Assembly (NCBI RefSeq): GCF_003987225.1
Contig: NZ_PIPX01000001.1
Span: 558,001-622,000 of the forward strand
DNA: 64,000 nucleotides
From: Pseudidiomarina homiensis
Lineage (GTDB): Bacteria > Pseudomonadota > Gammaproteobacteria > Enterobacterales > Alteromonadaceae
Reading direction: 5' to 3'
Shown: positions 30,001 through 37,321 of the stretch, piece by piece
How positions within the stretch are numbered: position 1 is the first letter of the stretch
How the letters are laid out: the number at the start of each line of letters is the position of its first letter
Notes under the pieces: model-generated
What the model was told of the DNA's origin: nothing
What the model saw: the letters and a program-made list of their open reading frames with translations, nothing else
Databases searched by the model: none
Position numbers and translations under genes: made by a program

Positions 30001-30164
30001 GTGACCGATATTACCGGACGATCCACGTCTGGTAACTCGCGAACTTCAACGCCCTGTATTGCCGCTATACCAGCAATAATAATCAGCAGATTAAGGACAA
30101 CAATAAGAACCGGTCGACGAATCGACATCGATGGCAAATCATTTAACTGCGGCGCCCACTTCAT
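27078..30164 (-). CDS. RND efflux pump inner-membrane transporter (HAE1/AcrB type)
   Basis: A 1028-residue proton-driven exporter, full length for the family. Two homologous halves each carry six membrane helices and a large periplasmic loop. The proton-relay aspartate pair is in LATGLIVDDAIVVSEN (near residue 400). The second half has FSQIGLVMLIGLIAKNSILLVEFA. The N-terminus reads MSIRRPVLIVVLN, common in the MexF/AcrB-like branch. It sits between an adaptor gene (four-base overlap) and the SRPBCC gene (four-base overlap). No outer-membrane TolC-like gene or local repressor is nearby, so it must use an unlinked channel. Substrates unknown. Confidence 0.95.
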   Translation of the reverse strand: MKWAPQLNDLPSMSIRRPVLIVVLNLLIIIAGIAAIQGVEVRELPDVDRPVISVTASYPGAAPETVDTEVTSRLEGAAARVSGVKSIRASSEEGSSRIVIEFRPGIDLDNAANETRESVSRVQRGLPEQVENVSIIKADNDAESVVALAISSDTLDLSALTERVETDLAPNFLNIPGVADVRLTGDRRRVMRVVIEPLRLSSYNLTVTQVASALRQAPFDVPAGSLKSTDQQLIVRADASSVSPEDVENIVISGTTRVGDVATVYFGPADASSITRLDGKQVLGLGIIRQARSNTIEISDEVLRLVENLRKQYPELTIQVTDDDAEFIRSSVEEVVTSLALTILLVIATLWLFIGSGRATIIPAASIPVALIGAIAVIWVLGFSINILTLLALVLATGLIVDDAIVVSENIQRRRSMGLGARAAAVIGTREVFFAVVATTAVLVAVFVPIAFLPSTAGRLFREFGGVLAAAVIISSFVALSLVPALTARLPLKEHKETVLTRLGSRFSKVYRQTLHWVLDHALLVFVGCTVVAASAVWFYLNVDNELMPQEDRGQIRIFARGPDGVGLNFMDRQAQRMEEILLPYVNGGAVASINTRVGQWDPNLVFITVRLTDWEERDRSQQEIIDEISEPLSRIPGAPARAFGSNSLNLRGQGGGLEVALTGDEYIDIYNAALKFGEAVQQEMPEVGFPRVGYQPTQPQLRVNIDRRRAADLGVSLSDISSTLRVAINGDDLVDLNIGDQAVPIMLQADRSLIKSPTDLANLYVGTADGQVVPLSAVASISEEGVAAELERRAQRRAIEVDMQMPTSIPIEQVVENLRSIANETLPDNIGMVLLGEAEAYEETEREVMMTYILAFIIVLLVLAAQFESVNSAVVVMATVPFGIAAAFFALFITGTSINVFSQIGLVMLIGLIAKNSILLVEFADQLRDKGQSVRDAVEHAASIRLRPIMMTLVSTLLGALPLILSVGAGAEARNSIGWVVFGGLAFAVLFTLYLTPVIYLALARFTKPRADETQRLEREMEQAEDA

Positions 30165-31234
30165 TTGTTCACGCCTCCATCATCGGCTAGACGTTCAACT
30201 GCTTGACCACGCCGTAGGGTTTGCACACCTTCAATAATCAGTTCATCGCCGAGTTGTAAATTTCCATCAACGAGGACTCGGCCCGGCAGACGTTGTGCAA
30301 TACTGACGTCAACGCGTGTGGCTTTACCATCCTTAACCACCCAAACGTAAGCACCTTCAGGCCCCCACATCAAGCCAGCTTCAGGTACCGAAGGGTAACT
30401 ATCCCCTTGCAAAGTTAAGGCGACACGAAAACTCATTCCCGGACGATAGCGATCATTTTCATTATTTAATAATGCACGAATCCGCAATGTACGGTTGGTT
30501 GCATCAATTCGTGAACCAACTTCATCGACGGTGGCTTGGAGTCGATTTTCTGCACGTAACCAAGAATAGACTTCGAGTTCAGCACCATTATTGAGCATTT
30601 CGGTTGCTTGCTCAGGAGCTTGAAAATCTAAATACAATTGATCACGTTGGTCCAAAGTTGTTATCAAGGTTTGCGGGGTAATACGATCACCGACTTGTAC
30701 ATCGGTAATGCCGACCACCCCAGCGAAGGGAGCTGTAATACGTCGGTCATCGACTTCGGTCTGCGCTTCTGCGACGGCTACTTCTAAGAGATCACGGGCA
30801 ATAATTGCTTCATCCAGCTGACTCTGTGGTATCGCGCCACCCGCGCGGCTTTGACGCAAGCGCTCAACCGTACGTTCAGCATCGGCCAATTGTAATTTCG
30901 CGCGTTGTAAGGCAATTTGTTGGCGTCGATCATCGAGTTGCACCAGTAAGGCACCGCTGTCGACCTGCTCTCCCGGTTCGAAATTAACCGCAGTGACTTC
31001 ATCGCCCACTGCGGGATAAATATCAACCGAGCGCAAAGCTTCCGCATAAGCGACCGCCTCGACCTGTTCCAACTTTCGTTCAAAACCTAACGGTTGGGTA
31101 ACCACTAGCGCTGCTTGCTCGCGATTTCCCCATTGCTGCGCGTTGGCTTCGCCGATCATTAACTGGCTAGCAAAAATGGTGCAGCAAACTGCGCAGATAA
31201 GAGCGAGTCCACTCGTGCCTTGAGACAACTTCAT
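30161..31234 (-). CDS. RND efflux periplasmic adaptor (membrane fusion protein)
   Basis: 357 residues. An N-terminal hydrophobic segment (about residues 8-25) acts as signal or anchor. It is followed by a lipoyl-type half (YPAVGDEVTAVNFEPGEQVDSGALLVQLDD), an alpha-hairpin coiled coil (QLADAERTVERLRQ), the second lipoyl half (TAPFAGVVGITDVQVGDRI), and beta-barrel and membrane-proximal domains. That is the standard adaptor layout linking an RND pump to an outer-membrane channel. It overlaps the transporter gene by four bases and leads the three-gene operon. Upstream on the - strand are the qmcA terminator and about 65 bases that should hold the promoter. Confidence 0.94.
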   Translation of the reverse strand: MKLSQGTSGLALICAVCCTIFASQLMIGEANAQQWGNREQAALVVTQPLGFERKLEQVEAVAYAEALRSVDIYPAVGDEVTAVNFEPGEQVDSGALLVQLDDRRQQIALQRAKLQLADAERTVERLRQSRAGGAIPQSQLDEAIIARDLLEVAVAEAQTEVDDRRITAPFAGVVGITDVQVGDRITPQTLITTLDQRDQLYLDFQAPEQATEMLNNGAELEVYSWLRAENRLQATVDEVGSRIDATNRTLRIRALLNNENDRYRPGMSFRVALTLQGDSYPSVPEAGLMWGPEGAYVWVVKDGKATRVDVSIAQRLPGRVLVDGNLQLGDELIIEGVQTLRRGQAVERLADDGGVNK

Positions 31235-31300
31235 TCAATCAAATCCTTGTAAAATACGTTTGTACAGCTTGTGTATAGTCTTATTTGAGCAAATATGATC

Positions 31301-31335
31301 AAAAAAGACCGCTCATCCTCGATGAACGGCCTTTT
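31301..31335 (-). terminator. Terminator of the nfeD-qmcA unit
   Basis: On the - strand a long imperfect stem (31335-31321 with 31317-31303, thirteen pairs and two mismatches, three-base loop) is followed by a run of T (A run 31301-31306 on the + strand). It ends 20 bases after the qmcA stop and separates it from the RND operon downstream on the same strand. Confidence 0.85.
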
Positions 31336-31354
31336 AGATACGCCAGTTTAAAAC

Positions 31355-32287
31355 TTACTGTTGTGGCTTAGCTTTAAGCACTTCAGTGAGGCCTGCGACC
31401 GCTCCGCCTATGTCAGCAAGTTGTGCAGGTAAAATAAGCGTATTGGTCTCTTTAGCTAGATTACCAAACTCCTTCACGTACTGCTCGGCAACTCGTAAGC
31501 TCACAGCGTCTTGTCCGCCTGGCTGTTGAATTGCTGCGGCGATTTTACGAAGGCCCTCGGCGGTCGCTTCAGCAATGAGTTCAATTTCGCGTGCGCGCCC
31601 TTCTGCTTCATTGATCTGCTTTTGTTTCTCGGCTTCAGAAAGGTTAATGACCTCTTGTTTGTGACCTTCAGAAACGTTGATCATTGATTGCCGCTCACCT
31701 TCGGACTTCGCGATGGCGGCGCGACGTTCGCGCTCCGCTCGCATCTGCTGTTCCAACGCGTCCTTTATGCTCATTGGCAACTCAATATCAGAAATCTCGT
31801 AACGTAAGACTTTGATACCCCACGGAGCAGCGGCCTCATCGAGGGCTTGCACGACAATTTCATTGATACGAGCGCGTTCTTCGAAGGTTTTATCAAGATC
31901 GGTTTGCCCAATTACCGAACGCATCGTGGTCTGCGCTAACTGTGACGCAGCATAACGATAATCATTAATGCCATAACTTGCTTTGTGCGCATCAACGACT
32001 TGAATGTAGAGCACACCATTAATACCAACTTGAATGTTGTCGCGAGTTACACACGCTTGGCGTTCAACATCGATCACTTCTTCTTTCAGTGTGTGTTGAT
32101 AGGCCACTTTATCGATAAATGGAATCAGTAAGTGAAAGCCTGAATCCAACGTACGGTTATAGCGGCCTAACCGTTCAACCACAAAGTTGGTCCGTTGTGG
32201 AACAATGCGCGCGGTTTTTAGAATGACAATAATGACAGCAACGGCAAAGCCAATCGCTAACACCGTACCCACATCTAAAGGCACCAT
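31355..32287 (-). CDS. qmcA: SPFH/stomatin-family membrane protein, QmcA-like
   Basis: 310 residues: an N-terminal membrane helix (about residues 6-24), then the SPFH/Band 7 domain with VPQRTNFVVERLGRYNRTL and the typical VLYIQVVDAHKASYGI. A long charged helical region (ERERRAAIAKSEGERQSMINVSEG) follows, and a short C-terminus. These proteins form cage-like oligomers or microdomains and associate with FtsH-type proteases. The gene follows an NfeD-family gene by 31 bases, the usual pairing (E. coli ybbJ-qmcA). Which membrane client it serves is not visible. Confidence 0.92.
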   Translation of the reverse strand: MVPLDVGTVLAIGFAVAVIIVILKTARIVPQRTNFVVERLGRYNRTLDSGFHLLIPFIDKVAYQHTLKEEVIDVERQACVTRDNIQVGINGVLYIQVVDAHKASYGINDYRYAASQLAQTTMRSVIGQTDLDKTFEERARINEIVVQALDEAAAPWGIKVLRYEISDIELPMSIKDALEQQMRAERERRAAIAKSEGERQSMINVSEGHKQEVINLSEAEKQKQINEAEGRAREIELIAEATAEGLRKIAAAIQQPGGQDAVSLRVAEQYVKEFGNLAKETNTLILPAQLADIGGAVAGLTEVLKAKPQQ

Positions 32288-32318
32288 CGTATCTACTCCT
32301 TGTTATTATTAATTAGTG

Positions 32319-32783
32319 TTAAATACTCTTTGCCGCAGCATTCGGCTTTTGCTTCGCTACCGTCAACTGGATTCCTTCGTTGGCGATAACCCAAGCGGTA
32401 TCACCCGACTTTAATTCATCTTCAGAAAAGGCATCCCACTGCACTCCATTCAAGAGTACGCGCCCAGCCCCATGATTGAAGTCACGGATCACCTTAACGC
32501 GAGCGCCTATATCGCGCTGAAAGTTAGGCTTTGCCTCATCTTCATCAGCGGTGTACCCCATGAACCAGCGTTTGAAATGGCCTCGTGCAACGACTAACAA
32601 AACCAAACTAACCACACCAAAAACAGCAAACTGAGTTGCACTTTGCTCAATTACTTCCCAGTGCAATAAGAGCCCGGTCACAATCGCCCCAATCCCCAAA
32701 AAGACTGCAATAACACTGGTTAAGAGTAATTCCGACACGATCAATACAATGCCAATAATGATCCAAATTAAAGCAACGGACAT
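32319..32783 (-). CDS. NfeD-family membrane protein (YbbJ-like)
   Basis: 154 residues: two or three hydrophobic segments in the first ~75 residues (IIIGIVLIVSELLL and FGVVSLVLLVVARG), then a soluble OB-fold domain with DIGARVKVIRDFNHGAGRVLLNGVQWDA, the NfeD C-terminal signature. NfeD proteins partner with SPFH proteins, which fits the adjacent qmcA. The partnership is family knowledge; the exact role is not known. The ATG at 32783 has an AGGAG ribosome site just upstream on the - strand. Confidence 0.9.
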   Translation of the reverse strand: MSVALIWIIIGIVLIVSELLLTSVIAVFLGIGAIVTGLLLHWEVIEQSATQFAVFGVVSLVLLVVARGHFKRWFMGYTADEDEAKPNFQRDIGARVKVIRDFNHGAGRVLLNGVQWDAFSEDELKSGDTAWVIANEGIQLTVAKQKPNAAAKSI

Positions 32784-32905
32784 GGCAACTCCTTAAGTAT
32801 TTCAACCAAACACTACGATCGGCGTTAAAAATATGTTTCGTCGACTATAGCACGAGGATTTATCAAAGTGACGCTGAATTTGTTTCAAGTTACTACGCGC
32901 GGCGC

Positions 32906-33352
32906 CTAACGTTTACTCGAAAAGGTGAATGTCACACTAGTTGGCAGATTATTGTCAGAATGCGCTAATGGTATGGTCATACGCCATTCCATCTCCGACT
33001 CAGTGCAAGCGCCAAGATAAAGTGTCGCTTGCCACTCATTCCCTTCCGCAGAACGCCATTGTATAGGAATGCGCCCCATCTCCATGGACTCGCCTTCGAC
33101 GATGGCCAACTTAGGTGTTACCCCAGCGGGAAGGATAAGGCGCAATGGCAGCGCTTGCTCCAATGGGACAGGTTGCTGCGGCATCGATAAAATAATCGTT
33201 TCTTGATACAGATCAATTTTTGCCACGGGTAACTGTTGCGTTGAATCAAAGCTACAAGAGATACTATGCAGCGCCAACAAAAGTAGCACAAAGACCCTAC
33301 TTTTACTGCGGGAATAAGAAAAATAAGGTAAAGACCGATTAGTTAATTTCAT
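32906..33352 (-). CDS. Uncharacterised secreted protein divergent from ccoN, possible lipoprotein
   Basis: 148 residues not recognised. The N-terminus has basic residues, then a hydrophobic stretch (VFVLLLLALHSISC, about residues 20-33). This could be a lipoprotein signal with Cys33, but the residues before the cysteine (S-I-S) fit the lipobox poorly. The rest looks like a small beta-rich domain with an ILPAGVTPKL turn and a cysteine in LYLGACTESE. It is divergent from ccoN, 176 bases apart, suggesting a shared control region and perhaps an envelope role near the oxidase. No function is claimed. Confidence 0.55.
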   Translation of the reverse strand: MKLTNRSLPYFSYSRSKSRVFVLLLLALHSISCSFDSTQQLPVAKIDLYQETIILSMPQQPVPLEQALPLRLILPAGVTPKLAIVEGESMEMGRIPIQWRSAEGNEWQATLYLGACTESEMEWRMTIPLAHSDNNLPTSVTFTFSSKR

Positions 33353-33528
33353 GGCTTGCCCAAAATTTCCTCAAGTTGGCGTCACGCTTGGATTTTTAAT
33401 GGATTCTTCCTGTATTTTTATGGCTATCCGTCATAAAATAGGGAGGTGTTTGTCAAAGTATCCGACAAGCGATCATCATTGTCACGTTACTCTGTTCTGA
33501 AGTCAGAGAATCAACGCGGAAAATAAAA

Positions 33529-34983
33529 ATGAGTCAAACAAGTCCACAACAGATCGAATACAACCTCAAGGTCGTGCGTCAATTCGCTATCATGACCGTA
33601 ATTTGGGGTATCATCGGTATGGCTTTAGGTGTTTGGATTGCGGCCCAGCTAATTTGGCCGGAGCTCAACTTCGATACCCCATGGCTAACCTACTCTCGTT
33701 TACGCCCATTACACACCAATGCGGTTATTTTCGCTTTTGGTACTTCGGCGTTGATGGGAACCTCTTTTTATATTGTGCAAAAAACCTGTCGAACTCGCCT
33801 TTTTTCTGACAAGTTGGCTGCGTTTGTATTTTGGTCATGGCAAACCGTCATTGTGCTCGCCGTGATTACCTTGCCATTAGGCTTAACTAGCTCCAAAGAA
33901 TATGCGGAGTTAGAGTGGCCTATCGACATCTTGATCGCCTTGTCGTGGATTGCTTATGTAATGGTATTTTTCGGTACCCTAGTTAAGCGTCGCACCTCGC
34001 ACATTTATGTTGCGAACTGGTTTTATGGTGGTTTTATCATCACTATCGCCGTGCTCCACATTGTGAATAGCATGGTGCTTCCGGTCTCCTTGACGAAGTC
34101 ATATAGTGTCTACGCCGGTGCCGTCGATGCCATGGTGCAGTGGTGGTACGGGCACAACGCAGTAGGCTTCTTGTTGACTGCCGGCTTCCTCGGCATGATG
34201 TACTATTTCGTGCCGAAGCAAGCAGAGCGCCCAGTGTACTCATACCGTTTGTCGGTCGTTCACTTTTGGGCTTTGATCGGTTTGTATATTTGGGCCGGTC
34301 CGCATCACCTGCACTACACAGCACTGCCTGATTGGGCTCAGTCTCTTGGTATGGTGATGTCAGTGATTCTATTTGTGCCTTCATGGGGCGGTATGATCAA
34401 CGGTATCATGACGTTATCTGGGGCATGGCACAAACTCAAAACCGATCCGATTTTGCGCTTCCTGATTGTTTCTTTGTCGTTTTACGGCATGTCGACTTTC
34501 GAGGGGCCGATGATGGCCATCAAGTCAGTAAATGCCCTCTCACACTATACAGATTGGACCATTGGTCACGTGCATTCAGGTGCCCTTGGTTGGGTCGCGA
34601 TGATTACCATTGGCTCACTTTACTACCTGATCCCTCGCCTATGGGGCCAGACGCAAATGCATAGCGTGCGTTGGATCAACATCCACTTCTGGTTGCACAC
34701 CATTGGGGTTGTGCTGTACATCGTTGCACTGTGGATTTCTGGTGTCATGCAAGGTTTGATGTGGCGTGCGGTAAATGCCGAAGACGGTACCCTTACCTAT
34801 AGCTTCGTTGAGAGCGTAGAGGCATCGTACCCATTCTGGTTCATCCGTTTTGTCGGCGGCTTGTTCATTGTTACCGGGATGATTTTGATGGCAGTGAACT
34901 GCTATCGCACTATTCGTGCGGGCAAACCTACTGTCGAAACCATTAACGTTGCGCCGCGTGAAGCAGCCACGCATTCAGCTTAA
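33529..34983 (+). CDS. ccoN: Cytochrome c oxidase cbb3 subunit I
   Basis: Catalytic subunit of the high-affinity cbb3 oxidase: reduces O2 at the heme b3-CuB centre and pumps protons. 484 residues with about 12 membrane helices. Histidine motifs include [14 protein letters not shown] early, [10 protein letters not shown] (near residue 205, CuB/cross-linked His-Tyr region), [17 protein letters not shown] and [14 protein letters not shown]. It is the first gene of ccoNOQP. Expected oxygen regulation by FNR is not supported by an obvious TTGAT-N4-ATCAA box in the upstream 176 bases. Confidence 0.97.
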   Translation: MSQTSPQQIEYNLKVVRQFAIMTVIWGIIGMALGVWIAAQLIWPELNFDTPWLTYSRLRPLHTNAVIFAFGTSALMGTSFYIVQKTCRTRLFSDKLAAFVFWSWQTVIVLAVITLPLGLTSSKEYAELEWPIDILIALSWIAYVMVFFGTLVKRRTSHIYVANWFYGGFIITIAVLHIVNSMVLPVSLTKSYSVYAGAVDAMVQWWYGHNAVGFLLTAGFLGMMYYFVPKQAERPVYSYRLSVVHFWALIGLYIWAGPHHLHYTALPDWAQSLGMVMSVILFVPSWGGMINGIMTLSGAWHKLKTDPILRFLIVSLSFYGMSTFEGPMMAIKSVNALSHYTDWTIGHVHSGALGWVAMITIGSLYYLIPRLWGQTQMHSVRWINIHFWLHTIGVVLYIVALWISGVMQGLMWRAVNAEDGTLTYSFVESVEASYPFWFIRFVGGLFIVTGMILMAVNCYRTIRAGKPTVETINVAPREAATHSA

Positions 34984-34995
34984 GGAGTCGTCACT

Positions 34996-35616
34996 ATGAA
35001 AAACGTTAAGCATGAATTCGTTGAAAAGCGCGTAGGCTGGTTGGCTATTTTTGCCACCATCGTGATTTCGATCGGTGGCTTGGTACAAATCACTCCGTTG
35101 ATTTTTCAAAAACAAACGAATGAACCTGTGGTCGGTCTAGAGCCCTATACTGCGCTTGAACTTGAAGGTCGCGACATCTACATCCGTGAAGGCTGTAGTG
35201 GTTGCCACAGTCAAATGATTCGCCCCTTCCGAGCTGAAACCGAACGCTATGGTCATTACTCATTGGCCGGTGAGCACGTATGGGAGCGCCCATTCTTATG
35301 GGGCTCGAAGCGCACAGGCCCTGACTTGGCTCGCGTCGGTGGACGCTACAGCGACGAGTGGCACTACGTACACTTGATGGACCCTCGTGATGTGGTTCCT
35401 GAGTCCAATATGCCTGGTTTTCCATGGTTAGCAGAAAACACCCTCGACGGCGAATACACAGCCAAGAAAATGGAAGTATTCCGTCAATTTGGTGTGCCTT
35501 ACACCGACGAAGACATCGCTGGTGCCAAAGCTGCGGTAGCAGGCAAAACTGAGATGGAGGCTTTGATTGCCTACCTTCAGTCCTTGGGCACGGCGTTACA
35601 AAAACAGGCCAACTAA
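34996..35616 (+). CDS. ccoO: Cytochrome c oxidase cbb3 subunit II (mono-heme)
   Basis: Membrane-anchored c-type cytochrome passing electrons to CcoN. 206 residues, an N-terminal helix (about residues 14-35) and one heme c site, [13 protein letters not shown] (near residue 69). The family motif [21 protein letters not shown] follows; the distal methionine is probably in [10 protein letters not shown]. It lies 12 bases after ccoN and is immediately followed by ccoQ. Confidence 0.97.
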   Translation: MKNVKHEFVEKRVGWLAIFATIVISIGGLVQITPLIFQKQTNEPVVGLEPYTALELEGRDIYIREGCSGCHSQMIRPFRAETERYGHYSLAGEHVWERPFLWGSKRTGPDLARVGGRYSDEWHYVHLMDPRDVVPESNMPGFPWLAENTLDGEYTAKKMEVFRQFGVPYTDEDIAGAKAAVAGKTEMEALIAYLQSLGTALQKQAN

Positions 35617-35617
35617 G

Positions 35618-35809
35618 ATGGATTACATCACCTGGCGTAGTATTTATACAGTTATCGTTTTCGTATTGTTTATTGGCATCGGTGTGTGGGCGTTCAGTAA
35701 AGCTCGAAAGAAGAGTTTCGATGAAGCCGCCAACTCAATCTTTGAAGAAGATGAGTTAGATCGCAGCCAACAAAACGATACTAAACAGGAGTCGAAGAAC
35801 AATGAGTAG
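35618..35809 (+). CDS. ccoQ: Cbb3 oxidase subunit CcoQ
   Basis: A 63-residue small membrane protein: ATG 35618, one base after the ccoO stop, gives MDYITWRSIYTVIVFVLF, one transmembrane helix, then an acidic, polar tail (FEEDELDRSQQ). A longer upstream in-frame start would overlap ccoO and lacks family likeness. CcoQ stabilises the oxidase complex in other species. The stop overlaps ccoP by eight bases. Confidence 0.93.
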   Translation: MDYITWRSIYTVIVFVLFIGIGVWAFSKARKKSFDEAANSIFEEDELDRSQQNDTKQESKNNE

Positions 35810-36752
35810 CTTCTGGAGTGCATGGATTATCGTCCTGACCCTAGCGTTTTTAGTCTTTATTATTTGGCTGTTGCGCTGGAATATGAACAACTATACCGGT
35901 ATCAAAGAAGGTGAGCTCATGGATCATGAGTTCGACGGTATCGTTGAAATTAACAACCCCCTACCTCGTTGGTGGATGATCTTATTCTGGGTCACCATTG
36001 TTTGGGGCTTTATCTACCTTGCCCTGTTCCCAGGTTTGGGTAATTTTCAGGGTTTGCTCGGCTGGAGCAGTTCAAACCAAGAGGTTCGCTCGCTCGAAGA
36101 GTCGCGCACCGCTACTGAAGCGCATCGTGAAGCCGGTTTGATCGTACAGTATGACCGCGAAGTACAAGCTGCGGAAGAAGAGTTTGGACCCATTTTTGCA
36201 GCGTTATCTGAGCGCCCTATTCCCGAGCTTGCTAACGATGAAGACGCAGTCGAGATTGGCCAACGCTTATTCTTACAAAACTGTGCCCAGTGCCACGGGT
36301 CGAATGCTATGGGCGGTAAGGGCTTCCCTAACTTGACCGATGACAATTGGCTTTATGGCGGCTCGCCAGACGCAATCAAGACAACCTTGTTGCAAGGTCG
36401 TCAAGGTCAAATGCCGTCATTCAGTGGCCAGTTCAACGAGCAGCAAATCACTGAGTTAGCGACCTATGTACTAAGTATGAGCGGCCGCAAAGTTGATCCT
36501 GAGCTTGCTGCTGCAGGCAAGAAAAATTTTGCTGTATGCTCTGCCTGTCATGGCATGGACGGTAAAGGTAATCAGCAACTTGGCGCACCAAACCTAACTG
36601 ATAACATTTGGTTATACGGTGGCTCGCAAGCAGCAATCGAAGAAACCCTGCAAAATGGCCGTAACGGCGTAATGCCAGCCTGGAAAGACATTCTGGGTGA
36701 GGACAAAATACACGTCATTAGTGCCTACGTTTACGGGCTTTCAAACGATTAA
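35802..36752 (+). CDS. ccoP: Cytochrome c oxidase cbb3 subunit III (di-heme)
   Basis: 316 residues that receive electrons from soluble cytochrome c. Two N-terminal membrane helices (about residues 7-25 and 58-78) flank a segment with MDHEFDGIVEINNPLPRWW, the CcoP signature. Two heme c sites follow: NCAQCHGSNAMGGKG (near residue 164) and VCSACHGMDGKGN (near 246), each with a downstream LYGGS motif. Length and layout are normal. A strong terminator follows, ending the structural operon before the assembly genes. Confidence 0.97.
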   Translation: MSSFWSAWIIVLTLAFLVFIIWLLRWNMNNYTGIKEGELMDHEFDGIVEINNPLPRWWMILFWVTIVWGFIYLALFPGLGNFQGLLGWSSSNQEVRSLEESRTATEAHREAGLIVQYDREVQAAEEEFGPIFAALSERPIPELANDEDAVEIGQRLFLQNCAQCHGSNAMGGKGFPNLTDDNWLYGGSPDAIKTTLLQGRQGQMPSFSGQFNEQQITELATYVLSMSGRKVDPELAAAGKKNFAVCSACHGMDGKGNQQLGAPNLTDNIWLYGGSQAAIEETLQNGRNGVMPAWKDILGEDKIHVISAYVYGLSND

Positions 36753-36756
36753 ACTG

Positions 36757-36782
36757 AAAACCCCGCAAACGCGGGGTTTTTT
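36757..36782 (+). terminator. Terminator after ccoP
   Basis: AAAACCCCGC (36757-36766) pairs with GCGGGGTTTT (36771-36780), AAAC loop, T through 36782. It starts five bases after the ccoP stop. It is symmetric and may act in both directions. Assembly genes downstream would then need partial read-through or their own promoter. Confidence 0.92.
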
Positions 36783-36812
36783 CTAACGTCTATGTTTTTG
36801 AGGTGATTAACA

Positions 36813-37319
36813 ATGGAAAAACCGTGGTATAAGCAGTTTTGGCCTTGGTTTTTAATGTGCATTCCATTCTCGGTGGTCATCGCCATGATCATCACCCTTT
36901 CGGTGGCCTCAAATTACGGTGACAACCCTATGGTGGTTGATAACTACTATAAGAAAGGTCGCGGCATCAATGCCGAAGTCGAAAAAGTACAAGAAGCGCA
37001 GCGCCGCGGTATTTCTTTTCGCTTTAAGCAACAAGGGCAAACCTTAATTCTCGCCTATGAAACCGGTGCGCCGAAAGAATTAACAGCATTAAACGTAAGG
37101 TTCTATCACACCACTTTGGCAGACAAAGATTTCTCGTTGGTACTTACCGCCGATGCAGAAGGCCTATTTCGTGGTGAGTTACCAGCCGAAGTCGCCGAAC
37201 AGGATGGCAAGTGGACAGTAACTATCACGCCATTTGATGATAGTTGGCGCTTAAGCCAACAACTCCAGTTGCCGAGCTATCGCGAACTCGTTTTAGAGCC
37301 GCTAACTTACGGCGTTTAA
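36813..37319 (+). CDS. fixH: FixH/CcoH cbb3 oxidase assembly protein
   Basis: 168 residues: one N-terminal membrane helix (WFLMCIPFSVVIAMIITLSV, about residues 11-31), the family motif NPMVVDNYYKKGRGIN, and a periplasmic beta domain. FixH/CcoH helps assemble or stabilise cbb3 oxidase. It has its own GAGGTGA ribosome site 12 bases before the ATG and ends two bases before ccoI. Confidence 0.9.
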   Translation: MEKPWYKQFWPWFLMCIPFSVVIAMIITLSVASNYGDNPMVVDNYYKKGRGINAEVEKVQEAQRRGISFRFKQQGQTLILAYETGAPKELTALNVRFYHTTLADKDFSLVLTADAEGLFRGELPAEVAEQDGKWTVTITPFDDSWRLSQQLQLPSYRELVLEPLTYGV

Positions 37320-37321
37320 CT

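Noticed and set aside
33448-33475. TTGTC-N9-GACAA as an FNR/ANR box before ccoN
   Set aside because: FNR boxes are TTGAT-N4-ATCAA. The arms and spacing both differ.
37244-37321. Upstream start for ccoI within fixH
   Set aside because: It would add 26 residues unlike CcoI N-termini and overlap fixH by 76 bases. ATG 37322 fits the family.
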